From contig NZ_JABBGH010000002.1 in NCBI RefSeq assembly GCF_012927305.1, positions 186,001 to 250,000 of the forward strand: a stretch of 64,000 nt of DNA, written 5' to 3'. The DNA comes from Hymenobacter polaris. GTDB taxonomy: Bacteria > Bacteroidota > Bacteroidia > Cytophagales > Hymenobacteraceae. Every line of letters starts with the position of its first letter. Within the stretch, counting starts at the first letter, position 1. Under the pieces are notes generated by a model. It was not told the origin of the DNA, ran no database searches, and saw only the letters and a list, made by a program, of their open reading frames with translations. The position numbers were made by a program, and so were the translations under genes. Positions 23,572 to 32,290 of this stretch are shown in pieces.

Positions 23572-24906
23572 CTAAATCTCCACCTTTAGCGTGGCGGGCC
23601 GGGATGTTACCTCGAACAACTCGCCGTGGGGCACTATAGTAATCTGGCCGTACTCTTGCAGTAGCATCCTGTAGGCATCGGCTACGGGGCGGGGCTTGCG
23701 GTCGAGGTCGTAGAGGCCGCAGGCGTTTGCTACGCCGTTTTTTTTGGCCAGGCCCGTGTCCCAGTCCACCTGGTCGATAAGCGAATACCAGGTGAAGCCC
23801 AGCACCGGCACCCCATCCTTACGCATGCGCAGAATGTTGGTCCACTGCTTCCACAGCCAGTTGGGGGCCTCCTTGGCGTCGAAGACGTTGGTTTCGGTGT
23901 GCATCACGGGCTTGCGGTAGCGCCGGTAGTAATCGCTCGTAATGGTATACCAGCCCAGCACGTCCATGCTGGTGCAGATTTCCCCGTTAGGCAGCATGAT
24001 TTTCTCGTTGCGGCCGTAGTAGTCGTTGCCCATCACCTGGTAGCCGGGCGGCTCGCCGGCCATAAACCAGTCGTACTCCTTGCGCGTCATACCGTTGTCG
24101 TACAAATAGTTGAGTACCTCGCCGCTGGGCTGATGGGCATACAGCAGGTCGAGCGACAGAAAACGGAGCGAGTTTTCCATCTGCACGGCGGGCGTGTGCT
24201 CGGCGTGCAGCTCGTGCATAAACTCAGCCGACTCGCTTTGCACAATCACGCAGTCCGGCCGCTGCTTGGCAATTTGCTGGGTGCCCATGATGCTGGCCGC
24301 CACCGTGTGCTTCATGGCCGTCACAAACGCTTTGTCATCCTTGAGCTGCTCGTTCCACACCCCATCCTTGGCGCTCGACTTGGCCGTGACGTAAATCTCG
24401 TTTACGGGCGTGTAGAACCGCACCCAGGGGTAGCGCTTGGCCACCTGCTCGCAGTAGTCAGCAAAGTGCACCGGCAGCTCGGGGTTCTGGAAATTGCCTA
24501 GCCAGTCGGGCACGCCAAAGTGCATCAGGTCGAGGATGGGCGTGATGCCCAGGCGCTGCATCTCGGCCATGGCCAAATCGGCAAACTCCCAGTCGTACTT
24601 GCCCGGCGCCTGCTGAATCTTGTAGTACGGCAGGCCGTAGCGCAGCACCTTCAGGCCCAGCTCCTTTACCAGCCCTAGGTCTTCCTTGTAGCGGTTATAA
24701 TGGTCGCACTCGGCCAGCTGGTCGCGGCGAGTTTTGCCGTGGTCGATAGTAGGGTAGCTACACTCGATGCCCGTAGCAAACATAAAGTTGTTGGGCAAGC
24801 CCGTGGGCAGCCCGTTGCCGTTGTGCCCGGCGGCCCCGCCGTACTGGTCGCCCTCGTAGCCGTGGTCGCCATACTTGGCTGTTATATCAGAAAGAAAGGA
24901 TTTCAT
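23572..24906 (-). CDS. GH1-like beta-glycosidase
   Basis: A 444-aa TIM-barrel glycosidase resembling family 1. FMFATGIECSYPTIDHGKTR is the N-terminal barrel entry, YTPVNEIYVTAK supplies the acid/base Glu (TxNE type), and VMHTETNVFD supplies the nucleophile Glu. It has no signal peptide, so it acts in the cytoplasm. It retains the overall retaining-glycosidase layout but differs from classical beta-glucosidases around the sugar pocket, so the substrate is open. It lies downstream of a GMC oxidoreductase and its small subunit on the same strand, suggesting sugar or glycoside oxidation followed by cleavage (inference). ATG 24906 was chosen because the longer frame reads through a family B repeat. 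Confidence 0.75.
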   Translation of the reverse strand: MKSFLSDITAKYGDHGYEGDQYGGAAGHNGNGLPTGLPNNFMFATGIECSYPTIDHGKTRRDQLAECDHYNRYKEDLGLVKELGLKVLRYGLPYYKIQQAPGKYDWEFADLAMAEMQRLGITPILDLMHFGVPDWLGNFQNPELPVHFADYCEQVAKRYPWVRFYTPVNEIYVTAKSSAKDGVWNEQLKDDKAFVTAMKHTVAASIMGTQQIAKQRPDCVIVQSESAEFMHELHAEHTPAVQMENSLRFLSLDLLYAHQPSGEVLNYLYDNGMTRKEYDWFMAGEPPGYQVMGNDYYGRNEKIMLPNGEICTSMDVLGWYTITSDYYRRYRKPVMHTETNVFDAKEAPNWLWKQWTNILRMRKDGVPVLGFTWYSLIDQVDWDTGLAKKNGVANACGLYDLDRKPRPVADAYRMLLQEYGQITIVPHGELFEVTSRPATLKVEI

Positions 24907-24925
24907 GGCGTGGAAAAATGAGAGA

Positions 24926-25034
24926 CTGTCCTTGCGAGCGCAGCGAAGCAATCGCACTACAATAACTAAATGGCGCAAAGCCATCGTGGCGGCCCCGTTC
25001 TGGTGCGATTGCTTCGCTGCGCTCGCAAGGACAG
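24926..25034. repeat. REP-like family B palindrome (copy 1)
   Basis: CTGTCCTTGCGAGCGCAGCG then AAGCAATCGCAC at 24926-24957 is the exact reverse complement of 25003-25034 (32 bp), with a 45-nt loop. A second, diverged copy lies at 59823-59922. It fills the gap between the GMC oxidoreductase stop and the glycosidase start. Confidence 0.9.
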
Positions 25035-25038
25035 GCTA

Positions 25039-26721
25039 CTACTTATCGCGCCGCCGCTGGCGCTCCAAAAACTTATCGGCGGTGCGCAAGCTCAGCGCCA
25101 TGATGGTGAGCGCAGGATTCACGCTCAGCGCGCTCGGGAAGGTCGAGTTGTCGCTGATGTAGAGGTTGGGCACGTCAAAGGCGCGGCCGTCGCGGTCCAC
25201 CACGGCATCGTCGCCGCTCAGGCCCATGCGCGCCGTGCCAATCACGTGGGCGTAGCGCATGAAGTCCCACACATCGGTAGCTCCGGCAGCCTCCCAAATG
25301 CGGCGCATAATAGCGGAGGCATGCTTGTTCATGCGCTGCTCGTTTTCCTGGGCCGTGAAGTGAAGGCGCGGCTTGCGCACCTGCTTGCCATCTAGCTCAT
25401 CGCTCAGTTCCAGGTAGTTGCTGGCGTGCGGCAGGCAGTCGCCCAGGATGTTGATGCCCGCAATATGGTTGAACTGCCGCATGTAGTCGCGCAACGGCTG
25501 GCCCCAGAGCTTGCGTCCCCGCGCCACCTGACCGGCAAACGTAACTGGCATTACGCCAATACTTTGCAGCAGGTAGCCGCCCGCAAAATCCGCATCCTTT
25601 GGCCGGTGCGTATCCTGCGAAATAAGCCCGCCCGGAATGCCCTTGTTGGGCCGCACCTCCTCGGGAAAGGTACCCCAGACCTGCACGCCGGTGTGCGCCA
25701 TCAGGTTGCGGCCCACTTGCCCGCTGTTCAGCGCCAGCCCGTTGAGCAGCAGCAGCCTAGGGGTTTCTACCGAGCCGGCGCAGATAAAGAGGTGGCGGCA
25801 GGGCAGGCGGTGGGGTTGGCCATTTTGGGTGTACACCACCGCCGACACCTCACCCCGCTCGTTCTTCTCAATCTCCGTTACGTAGCTATTGGGCCGAATA
25901 TCAGCCCCGTAGCGCACGGCCAGCGGGATATACGTCACGTCCATACTGGCCTTGGCGCCGTTCGAGCAGCCGGCCTGGCAAAAGCCTCGGTTGGTGCAAG
26001 CCTGGCGCCAGCCCACGCCCTCCTGGTAGTAGGGGCCCGAAAGGGCCGCGTTGGCCGCTGGCGAGGTGTTGATGCCAATTTTCTCGGCCCCGTGCACCAT
26101 CAGCTGGGCGGCGCTATTGAGAGGCAGCGGCGGTAGGGCATAACCCTTGGACCGGGCGGGGCCCCAAGGGTAGGGCGTGGGGCCCGACACGCCCAAAAAC
26201 TGCTCTACCTCTTCAAAGTACGGCGCCAGGTCATCGTAGGTCAGCGGCCAGTCCTCGCCCACCCCAAAGTCGCGCTTCAGGTGCAGGTCGTCGGGCAGGG
26301 GCCTAGGAGTGTAGGCAGTGTAGTGCAGCGTCGAGCCACCCACGCCGGTGCCCGAGTTGTTTTTGCCCATCGCCAGCGGGTCCTGGCCCGCGCTCAGGCG
26401 CTCGTCGTTCCAAAACAGGAAGTTCTGGGCCATCTCGTCGGTGGCAAATTCTTTTTCGGGGTTGTGCCAGGGGCCGGCTTCCAGGGCCACCACCTGTAGC
26501 CCGGCCTGGGCCAGGCGAGCCAGCAATGGCGCCCCGCCCGCTCCTAGCCCAATGACCACGCAATCAACCTCCTCGCTGGGGCTGGCTATGGGCTGGGGCT
26601 GCTCCTGGGGCGTATCGGCGGGCGCGGCGTTTTCGGCCAGCAGCTCGCGCAGCAGCGGGTCTTGCACGGCCGGCTCGGTGGGCGTCAGCAGGCCTTCTTC
26701 GGCAACTTCTTCGTCAGGCAT
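25039..26721 (-). CDS. GMC-family FAD-dependent oxidoreductase
   Basis: A 560-aa flavoprotein that oxidises sugars or alcohols. The FAD-binding motif is VIGLGAGGAPLLARLAQAG with VVALEAGP following; the second GMC-type signature is NNSGTGVGGSTLHYTAYTPR; a cysteine-rich stretch CTNRGFCQAGCSNGAKAS resembles that of membrane-linked gluconate/sorbitol dehydrogenases; the C-terminal catalytic part has GTARMGLSGDDAVVD and LYISDNSTFPSALSVNPALT. A Glu/Pro-rich N-terminal extension precedes the flavin domain. It pairs with the subunit-3 gene upstream, as in gluconate 2-dehydrogenase complexes, whose cytochrome subunit is not seen here. ATG 26721 was preferred to an upstream start. Confidence 0.9.
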   Translation of the reverse strand: MPDEEVAEEGLLTPTEPAVQDPLLRELLAENAAPADTPQEQPQPIASPSEEVDCVVIGLGAGGAPLLARLAQAGLQVVALEAGPWHNPEKEFATDEMAQNFLFWNDERLSAGQDPLAMGKNNSGTGVGGSTLHYTAYTPRPLPDDLHLKRDFGVGEDWPLTYDDLAPYFEEVEQFLGVSGPTPYPWGPARSKGYALPPLPLNSAAQLMVHGAEKIGINTSPAANAALSGPYYQEGVGWRQACTNRGFCQAGCSNGAKASMDVTYIPLAVRYGADIRPNSYVTEIEKNERGEVSAVVYTQNGQPHRLPCRHLFICAGSVETPRLLLLNGLALNSGQVGRNLMAHTGVQVWGTFPEEVRPNKGIPGGLISQDTHRPKDADFAGGYLLQSIGVMPVTFAGQVARGRKLWGQPLRDYMRQFNHIAGINILGDCLPHASNYLELSDELDGKQVRKPRLHFTAQENEQRMNKHASAIMRRIWEAAGATDVWDFMRYAHVIGTARMGLSGDDAVVDRDGRAFDVPNLYISDNSTFPSALSVNPALTIMALSLRTADKFLERQRRRDK

Positions 26722-26726
26722 AAAAT

Positions 26727-26807
26727 AAATGAGTAAATGAGCGGATTGGTGAAGACTGGGCAGCATGAGCAAGCGAAATCATTCGCTCAGTCACTCATTT
26801 ACCCATT
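26727..26807. repeat. Small inverted repeat, family E (GAGTAAATGAG)
   Basis: AAATGAGTAAATGAGCG near 26727 faces CACTCATTTACCCATT near 26792. The same sub-motif recurs at 57683-57768. It fills the 88-bp gap between the two dehydrogenase subunit genes. Confidence 0.6.
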
Positions 26808-26809
26808 CA

Positions 26810-27379
26810 CTACTGCTCCCTAGGGTCTTTTTCGTTAAGGCCGATGCGCTCCCAGCGGGGCAGGTCGGCGTAGCCAGTGTAGCCAATTTCGTCCTGGGCC
26901 CAGGGGTGGGCATAGTAGGTTTCAGTCAACTCGGCCAGCATCTCCTCAAAAAAGCGGTTGGCCGGCAGCTCCTGCCACGCCTCGCCGGGCGGGTTGCCGC
27001 CAGCCAGGCTCTTGAGCACCTCATCCTGCTGGGCGGGGCCTAGGGCCTCAAAATCAGTTTGAAATAGCGCCTGCGCAATTTGCCCGATGCCACCCAGGCC
27101 TAGGCGATACGCCTCGCGGTCGGGCGGCATGGCGTCGTAGCGCCAGCCGTCGGAGCCGCCCTTGGCCAGGCGCTTATCAACGGCCGGGGCCAGCGGAATG
27201 GGCTGCGGCCGGTCGGGCTGCGGAAACAAGCGGGCCGCCACGGCTTCGAGCAGCCGAAAGGTTTCAGGAGCTAACAACTGGGGCTCGTAGGGCTCGGTAG
27301 TTTCGGCCAGCCGCTGGCTTAGGGCCGCGCGGGTAGGCTCCGACACGTGGTCGGTTGGCAGCAGTTCCTCGAAGGACAT
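26810..27379 (-). CDS. Gluconate 2-dehydrogenase subunit 3 family protein
   Basis: A 189-aa partner of the GMC flavoprotein. Recognisable parts are ETFRLLEAVAARLFPQPD..., PLAPAVDKRLAKGG, YRLGLGGIGQIAQALF, FEALGPAQQDEVLKSLAGG and, at the end, AQDEIGYTGYADLPRWERIGL, the usual layout of subunit 3. In characterised enzymes this small subunit helps export or electron transfer of the flavoprotein. No twin-arginine signal is visible at its N-terminus, which is unusual for family members that are exported. Encoded upstream of the flavoprotein gene on the same strand. Confidence 0.88.
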   Translation of the reverse strand: MSFEELLPTDHVSEPTRAALSQRLAETTEPYEPQLLAPETFRLLEAVAARLFPQPDRPQPIPLAPAVDKRLAKGGSDGWRYDAMPPDREAYRLGLGGIGQIAQALFQTDFEALGPAQQDEVLKSLAGGNPPGEAWQELPANRFFEEMLAELTETYYAHPWAQDEIGYTGYADLPRWERIGLNEKDPREQ

Positions 27380-27542
27380 ACGGAAAGAAGACGTGAAAAC
27401 GAAGCAACGAGCTAGACCAACTGGTGCTCAGCGGTCGGCCGCCCCCTGGGGAGCAGCGGGCCCGCTGCCGAGGCTAGCGAGTAGGCGGTTCTGCCTCAGT
27501 GCTACCAGCTAACCATTACCCTTGCAGACTTGTTGTAGCTAC

Positions 27543-27550
27543 CAAACGTA
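27543..27550 (-). promoter_or_regulatory. Candidate -7 promoter box TACGTTTG
   Basis: On the minus strand TACGTTTG is an exact TAnnTTTG match, followed by about 165 nt before the subunit-3 ATG. A TTG lies 25 nt upstream, longer than the preferred 19-21 spacing, so support is modest. No other feature is visible in the 249-bp gap 27380-27628. Confidence 0.3.
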
Positions 27551-27628
27551 AAAAAATAACCTGGGTTGCTGTCCACAATCCGGTTGGCTTTAGGAGTGCC
27601 CCAGGCCCTAGGGGCGCCCCGCCGCAAG

Positions 27629-28531
27629 CTACTCGTCGCTGCTCAGCTTGCCGCCCGTCACGTGCACCAGCGCCCCGGTCATAAACGAGCCGTCCTGCGA
27701 AGCCAGCAGTACGTAGGCCGGTGCTAGCTCCTCGGGCTGGCCGGGGCGCTTCAGCGCCACCTCGTGCCCATACTTGCGAATTTCGGAGTCAGGCATGGTG
27801 CCCGGAATATTGGGCGTCCAGATGGGGCCCGGTATCACGGCGTTCACCCGAATGTTTTTCTCACCTAAGTACATAGCCAGCGACTTGGTAAGGGCGTGGA
27901 TACCCGCTTTGCTGCAGGTATAGTCCACTAGAATCTTGTTGCCCACGATGCCCACGATGCTGCCCGTGTTGATGATGCAGTCGCCATCCTGCAGGTGCGG
28001 AATAGCCGCCTGCGCCATCCAGATATACCCGAGGATGTTGGTATCGAACGTGCGCCGAATCTGGGCCTCGGGAATATCCTCAAACTTCTCCTGGCTCATC
28101 TGGTAAGCCGCATTATTCACCAGAATATTGAGCCCGCCCAGCTCGGCCCGCACTAGCCGCACCGCCTGAAAGGCCTGCTCCCGGTCGCGCACGTCGAGCT
28201 GCAGCAGCTGGCACTGGCGGCCCTCGGCTTCGCACATTTTCTGCGTTTGCTCGGCATCCGCGCGGTTTTCGTTGAAGAGGATGGCCACGTTGGCGCCCTC
28301 CTTGCAAAAGGCCACCGCCACGGCCCGCCCAATGCCCGAGTCGCCGCCCGTAATCAGGGCCACCTTGCCTTCAAGCTTGCCCGCGGCGCGGTAGGCGGCC
28401 AGGCTGCTTTGGGGCTGCAGCTCCATGTCGGCCTGCTTGCCGGGGTAGGGTAGCTTCTGGCGGTGGTGCTCCATGTCTTTAGCGGTGGGGCGCTTGGGTG
28501 GGGCAGGGGGGGCGGGCTTCTTGGCAGGCAT
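27629..28531 (-). CDS. Short-chain dehydrogenase/reductase (YghA/general-stress type)
   Basis: A 300-aa NAD(P)-dependent oxidoreductase with an N-terminal Pro/Lys tail (MPAKKPAPPAPPKRPTAKDM) and the longer leader (LPYPGKQADMELQPQSS) typical of the YghA/YdaD/YhxC subgroup. Motifs: cofactor loop TGGDSGIGRAVA, NNAA, catalytic Ser in NTGSIVG, Tyr and Lys in DYTCSKAG, and PGPIWTPNIPG. In Bacillus such proteins belong to the general stress regulon; the substrate is unknown. The ATG at 28531 is the only suitable start. Confidence 0.93.
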   Translation of the reverse strand: MPAKKPAPPAPPKRPTAKDMEHHRQKLPYPGKQADMELQPQSSLAAYRAAGKLEGKVALITGGDSGIGRAVAVAFCKEGANVAILFNENRADAEQTQKMCEAEGRQCQLLQLDVRDREQAFQAVRLVRAELGGLNILVNNAAYQMSQEKFEDIPEAQIRRTFDTNILGYIWMAQAAIPHLQDGDCIINTGSIVGIVGNKILVDYTCSKAGIHALTKSLAMYLGEKNIRVNAVIPGPIWTPNIPGTMPDSEIRKYGHEVALKRPGQPEELAPAYVLLASQDGSFMTGALVHVTGGKLSSDE

Positions 28532-28624
28532 AGCGAAAAAAAGAGATTTTTAGGTGGCTAAGGCTTACGTAAAAATGGCGGCCACGGCTAGCAAAAGGCG
28601 CTATTATGGTGCCGCGCTACTATT

Positions 28625-28654
28625 TTGCGAGGTATTATCCCACCGGTATTTTAC
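28625..28654 (+). promoter_or_regulatory. Candidate promoter (TTG-N19-TATTTTAC)
   Basis: TTG at 28625-28627, 19-nt spacer, TATTTTAC at 28647-28654, 22 nt before the hydrolase ATG. Six of eight -7 positions agree with TAnnTTTG. Confidence 0.4.
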
Positions 28655-28676
28655 GCTCTTAGCCGCTTGCTATTTT

Positions 28677-30191
28677 ATGTGGAAATTATACTTTTTGCTG
28701 ATTGCCAGCCTCCTATTTAACGCCCGCTCCAGCTCGGCGCAGGCGCCCGACGCTTTGCGCCTCAACGGCCAGTGGCAGGGCCCGCTGAAAGTGCCGGGCG
28801 GCGCGCTTTCGCTCAGCATCACCATCGTGCCGCTCAGCAACGGCACCTACTACGGGGCCCTCGATGTGCCGCAGCAGCGCATTGCCCGCATGCCCATCGA
28901 AGTCACCCTAAAAGATGACAACATCACCCTTGGCATCGAGCAGGCCGGCAGCCGCTTCGTGGGCAAGGTGCTGGCCGGTGGTGCCCGGCTGGAAGGCACC
29001 TGGCAGCAGCCGGGCCTAAGTGCCCCGCTGGTGCTAGAGAAAAGCGCCGCGCCGGCCGCCGCCCAGGCCGCCCGCCAAATGCGCCTCACCCCGCCCTACC
29101 GCGAGTCCGACGTAACATTCTTCAACTCGGAGGGCAAGTTTAAGCTGGCGGGCACGCTCACCGTGCCCGCCGGCGAGGGGCCCTTCCCGGCCGTCGTGCT
29201 GCTGTCCGACTCGGGCCCGCAGGACCGCGACGCCGACCTGCAGGGCTACCACCTGTTTGGCATCCTGGCCGACTACCTGACGCGGCGCGGCATCGCGGTG
29301 CTGCGCTTCGACGACCGCGGCGTGGGCAAGAGCGGCGGCGACTACCAGCGCGCCACCACCGCCGACCTCGTAACCGACGCTCAGGCCGCGATGGGCTTCT
29401 TACGCAGCCGCCCGCTCATTGCCGCCAACCAAATTGGCCTGCTCGGCCACGGCGAAGGCGCCAACGTGGCCCTACTGGCCGCCGCCGACCCCGGTACCGA
29501 GCCCGCCTTTGTCGTATCACTGGCCGGCTACGGCCAGCCCGGCCGCGAGGTGCTACGCCGCCAGCAGGGCGAGATTATGCGCCTTATTGGGGCCGATGGC
29601 AGCCAGGTAAAAGCCGCCCAGCAGCTCTACGACCGCATTATCGACGCCGTGCGCCAAACTCCTAACCAGGCCGCCGCCCGCACCAAGGTGATAGCCCTGC
29701 TGCGCAGCAGTAACACCGCCCTCGACGAGCCCATGGCCCGCGCCCGCGCCGCGCAAATCACCTCGCCCTGGTCGCGCTTCTTCCTCGACTTTGACCCCGC
29801 CGCCCGCCTGGCGGCCGTGCGCTGCCCGGTGCTGCTGCTCAGCGGCGCCGCCGACTTGCAAGTAGCCGCCAGCCGCAACCTGAACGTGCTGCAAAAAGGC
29901 CTGCGCCAGACCCCCTACGGCGTCGAAGCCCACAAGCTGGCGGGCGTCAATCACTGGTTTCAGGGCGACCCCGCTCAATGGCCTATTGTGGCCGGCGAGC
30001 GCCAGGCGGCGTTTTCGCCCGAAGGCCTCGAGTACCTGCGTACCTGGCTGCAGGCCCACACTAAGCCCGCCCACGCCCCCCTGCCCGTAACCGTGCGCCG
30101 CCCCCCAGCGGCGGCCCCTAAAACTAAGGCAAGCGCCGCCACCAAGCGGCGGAGCCTGGCTTCTAGGCCCAGCGCGGCGCCCAAAGGCTAG
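28677..30191 (+). CDS. Alpha/beta hydrolase with missing nucleophile serine
   Basis: A 504-aa exported protein: signal peptide MWKLYFLLIASLLFNARSSSAQ, an N-terminal beta domain (LNGQWQGPLKVPGGALSLSI), then an alpha/beta hydrolase domain with VLLSDSGPQDRDAD, VLRFDDRGVGKSGGD, and late Asp (SGAADLQV) and His (AGVNHWFQ) of the triad. The nucleophile elbow, normally GHSEGG in this esterase/peptidase group, reads GHGEGA, with Gly259 where Ser is expected. Either the protein is catalytically dead or another residue is used. The C-terminal tail is basic and Pro/Ala-rich. ATG 28677 was chosen for the signal peptide. Convergent with the DUF2007 gene, three bases away. Confidence 0.82.
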   Translation: MWKLYFLLIASLLFNARSSSAQAPDALRLNGQWQGPLKVPGGALSLSITIVPLSNGTYYGALDVPQQRIARMPIEVTLKDDNITLGIEQAGSRFVGKVLAGGARLEGTWQQPGLSAPLVLEKSAAPAAAQAARQMRLTPPYRESDVTFFNSEGKFKLAGTLTVPAGEGPFPAVVLLSDSGPQDRDADLQGYHLFGILADYLTRRGIAVLRFDDRGVGKSGGDYQRATTADLVTDAQAAMGFLRSRPLIAANQIGLLGHGEGANVALLAAADPGTEPAFVVSLAGYGQPGREVLRRQQGEIMRLIGADGSQVKAAQQLYDRIIDAVRQTPNQAAARTKVIALLRSSNTALDEPMARARAAQITSPWSRFFLDFDPAARLAAVRCPVLLLSGAADLQVAASRNLNVLQKGLRQTPYGVEAHKLAGVNHWFQGDPAQWPIVAGERQAAFSPEGLEYLRTWLQAHTKPAHAPLPVTVRRPPAAAPKTKASAATKRRSLASRPSAAPKG

Positions 30192-30194
30192 GTT

Positions 30195-30635
30195 CTAAAA
30201 GTTGAGGCCGCAGCCGAAGCAGTGGTTGGCACCGGTAGCCAGCAGCTGGTTGCGCCGCAGCCAAGTGCGCAGGCCCGCCCACCAACTGCCCGTGCCAGCC
30301 TGGGCCGCTTCCTCGTCGCGCCCCACCTCGGCCGAGCCGCAGCGCGGGCACGTGAGGGCCACCCCGGCTGCGGGGGCGGCCGCCAGCCCACCGCGCTCGG
30401 CGTGCATGTGGGGCAGCTCGCGCAGTACCTCGGCAGCCCGAGGTGCGTCGCGGGCGTACACGTGCAGGCGCACTCCGCCCGCCACCGGGCTATACATGCG
30501 GTTGAGCGACACCAGGTTCTCGTTGCTTAAAAAGCACGCGATGCCGGCCGCCTCTAGCTGGGTGCGCGCCAGGTGCGCCGCCACGGGCTCGTAGTAAGTG
30601 CCGAGCACAATAATATTTTCGGTTGCCGAAGCCAT
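30195..30635 (-). CDS. DUF2007 domain protein with C-terminal zinc-ribbon
   Basis: A 146-aa cytoplasmic protein. Residues 5-75 match DUF2007 (IVLGTYYEPVAAHLARTQLE, AGIACFLSNENLVSLN, GGVRLHVYARDAPRAAEVL), a ferredoxin-like fold annotated as putative signal-transducing. The C-terminal part carries CPRCG and CFGCG, four cysteines arranged as a zinc ribbon. Function unknown. It lies upstream of the hydrolase's convergent end and downstream of a lipoprotein gene on the same strand. Confidence 0.75.
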   Translation of the reverse strand: MASATENIIVLGTYYEPVAAHLARTQLEAAGIACFLSNENLVSLNRMYSPVAGGVRLHVYARDAPRAAEVLRELPHMHAERGGLAAAPAAGVALTCPRCGSAEVGRDEEAAQAGTGSWWAGLRTWLRRNQLLATGANHCFGCGLNF

Positions 30636-30691
30636 GCGTAAAAAGCCGGTGCTAACTGCCGGCTACGTAGAAGCCTAACGCGCCGCGCCAG

Positions 30692-31240
30692 CTAATCATT
30701 CTTATCCTGCTTGGTAGCCGTCTGCAAATCTTTGGCCGTGCGCCTGGCCCGCAGCGCCACAAATTCGGCCTGCCAGGCCCGAATGCGCACCTCGCTGCGC
30801 GCCGGCAAATCCAGCCGGATGCGCGCCAGTTGCTGGTTGAGGCGCTGGTAGGTGTTCTGGGCGTAGTCCCAGTCGCGCAGCTGCCAGCCGCCTTGGCGCA
30901 CCCGCGTGGCCCGCAGCAGCTCGCCGTAGGCCCCCGCGATAGTCTGCACCGTTAGCTCGCCGATGTGGTCGGCGTAGCCGCCCAGCAGCTGCTGGTCCAT
31001 AATCCGCTGCTCGCGTGGGCTTAGGGGCGTGGCGCGCCGGGCGCGGTTGGCTGCATCGTAGGCCACTGCTTGGCGGCCTAGGCGGTGCAAGGTGCGGCCG
31101 CCGTTGCGGGCCGCTGTGTCGAGCTTGGCTAGCTCCTGGCGCGCCACGGCCTGGCGCTCGCGCGGCGTCGAGTCGCAGGCCGTCAGCAGCAGCGCCAGGC
31201 CGGCTGCGCCTAGGGCTGCCCAGCTATAAAAGGCTTTCAT
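30692..31240 (-). CDS. Lipoprotein of unknown function
   Basis: A 182-aa lipoprotein with signal peptide MKAFYSWAALGAAGLALLLTAC (lipobox LTAC, Cys22). The mature part is strongly helical and rich in Arg, Gln and Ala (for example LAKLDTAARNGGRTLHRLGR and YAQNTYQRLNQQLARIRLDL), suggesting a coiled coil or helical bundle. No family recognised. It is separated from the DUF2007 gene by 56 bp. Confidence 0.7.
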   Translation of the reverse strand: MKAFYSWAALGAAGLALLLTACDSTPRERQAVARQELAKLDTAARNGGRTLHRLGRQAVAYDAANRARRATPLSPREQRIMDQQLLGGYADHIGELTVQTIAGAYGELLRATRVRQGGWQLRDWDYAQNTYQRLNQQLARIRLDLPARSEVRIRAWQAEFVALRARRTAKDLQTATKQDKND

Positions 31241-31411
31241 ACCGCCAAACTACGGCCGCCGCTACGCTCGTAGCTCCAAGCCCCGCCGCCTGGCTGGGGT
31301 GGCTGCCCTAGGGCCGGGTTGGCTGGGTGGCCTCATAGCTACGGCGCTGGCCGCTACTTGGCGCCGCGATGCTACCAATGGGGCCGGGCCCTAGGCCCCT
31401 CAACACGCAAA

Positions 31412-31442
31412 AGCCCGCCGACCAGGAATAGGTCGGCGGGCT
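31412..31442 (-). terminator. Intrinsic terminator of the fasciclin gene
   Basis: AGCCCGCCGACC and GGTCGGCGGGCT pair perfectly over 12 bp with a 7-nt loop; on the minus strand TTTTG follows. It lies 28 bp past the fasciclin stop codon. Confidence 0.85.
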
Positions 31443-31469
31443 GACAAAAGGGGCGGTTAGGCCAGGGCA

Positions 31470-32033
31470 CTAGGGCATCAGCACTTTGTCGATAACGTGA
31501 ATCACGCCGTTGCTTTGCATTACGTCGGGGATGGTTACCGTAGCGATGCCGCCTTTCTCGTCCTTCAGTTCAATTTTCTTGCCTTTCATCATGGCCGTCA
31601 GGGTTTCGCCCTGCACGGTTTTGAGCATGGCCTTACCGCCGCCAGCCTTGATGGCCTTCATGAGGTCGGCGGCCGTCATGCGGCCGGCTACCACGTGGTA
31701 GGTCAGGATTTTGGTAAGGGTTTCTTTATTTTCGGGCTTCACCAGCGTTTCTACCGTGCCGGCGGGCAGCTTGTTGAAGGCCTCGTTGGTGGGGGCAAAC
31801 ACGGTGAAGGGACCAGGGCCCGACAGCGTTTCTACCAGGCCCGCGGCTTTCACGGCGGCTACCAGCGTGGTGTGGTCTTTCGAGTTAACGGCGTTCTCGA
31901 TGATATTCTTGGAGGGGTACATGGCCGCGCCGCCTACCATCACGGTTTTTTCCATGGTTTGGGCCGAGGCAGCCTGGATGCTAGCGGTACCGAGCAGCGT
32001 TACCAGCGCCAGCGAAGCAAAAGAGAATTTCAT
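31470..32033 (-). CDS. Secreted fasciclin (FAS1) domain protein
   Basis: A 187-aa exported protein: signal peptide MKFSFASLALVTLLGTASIQ... ending ASAQ, followed by a single FAS1 adhesion domain of about 135 residues. The two conserved FAS1 boxes are visible: FTVFAPTNEAFNKLPAGTVE (H1) and NGVIHVIDKVLMP (H2), with LTYHVVAGRMT between them. FAS1 domains mediate cell adhesion or matrix binding; in bacteria many are surface or periplasmic with unknown ligands. ATG 32033 was chosen for the signal peptide. The 257-bp upstream gap is AT-rich and divergent from tRNA-Gly; I could not pin its promoter. Confidence 0.93.
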   Translation of the reverse strand: MKFSFASLALVTLLGTASIQAASAQTMEKTVMVGGAAMYPSKNIIENAVNSKDHTTLVAAVKAAGLVETLSGPGPFTVFAPTNEAFNKLPAGTVETLVKPENKETLTKILTYHVVAGRMTAADLMKAIKAGGGKAMLKTVQGETLTAMMKGKKIELKDEKGGIATVTIPDVMQSNGVIHVIDKVLMP

Positions 32034-32223
32034 AAGGAAATGAAAAAGGGGAGTGGATGAATGATGCCTCACCTACGGCCTTGGTTCCCGACGCGGATTT
32101 AGCGGTTGTAAAAAAACTCCTTGCCAGCTGGGCGGTCAGTAAAAAAACCTGAGTACAGCAAATTTTTTTGGCCTGAGAATGAACTGAAAACGTTCGGCCG
32201 CCGACTGAAATAGTCTTGCCTAC

Positions 32224-32253
32224 TTGCTCAGTAGTAAAAAAAGCGTACCTTTG
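32224..32253 (+). promoter_or_regulatory. Promoter of tRNA-Gly (TTG-N19-TACCTTTG)
   Basis: TTG at 32224-32226, exactly 19 nt, then TACCTTTG at 32246-32253, a perfect match to the Bacteroidota -33/-7 consensus. It lies 37 bp upstream of the mature tRNA 5' end, the best promoter in the window. Confidence 0.75.
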
Positions 32254-32290
32254 CATCATCATTCGCCGCCCACCAGCGAATTGACTTTTA

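Noticed and set aside
24906-24984. Longer N-terminus of the glycosidase
   Set aside because: The extra 26 residues are encoded by a REP-like family B arm, and ATG 24906 gives a normal start.
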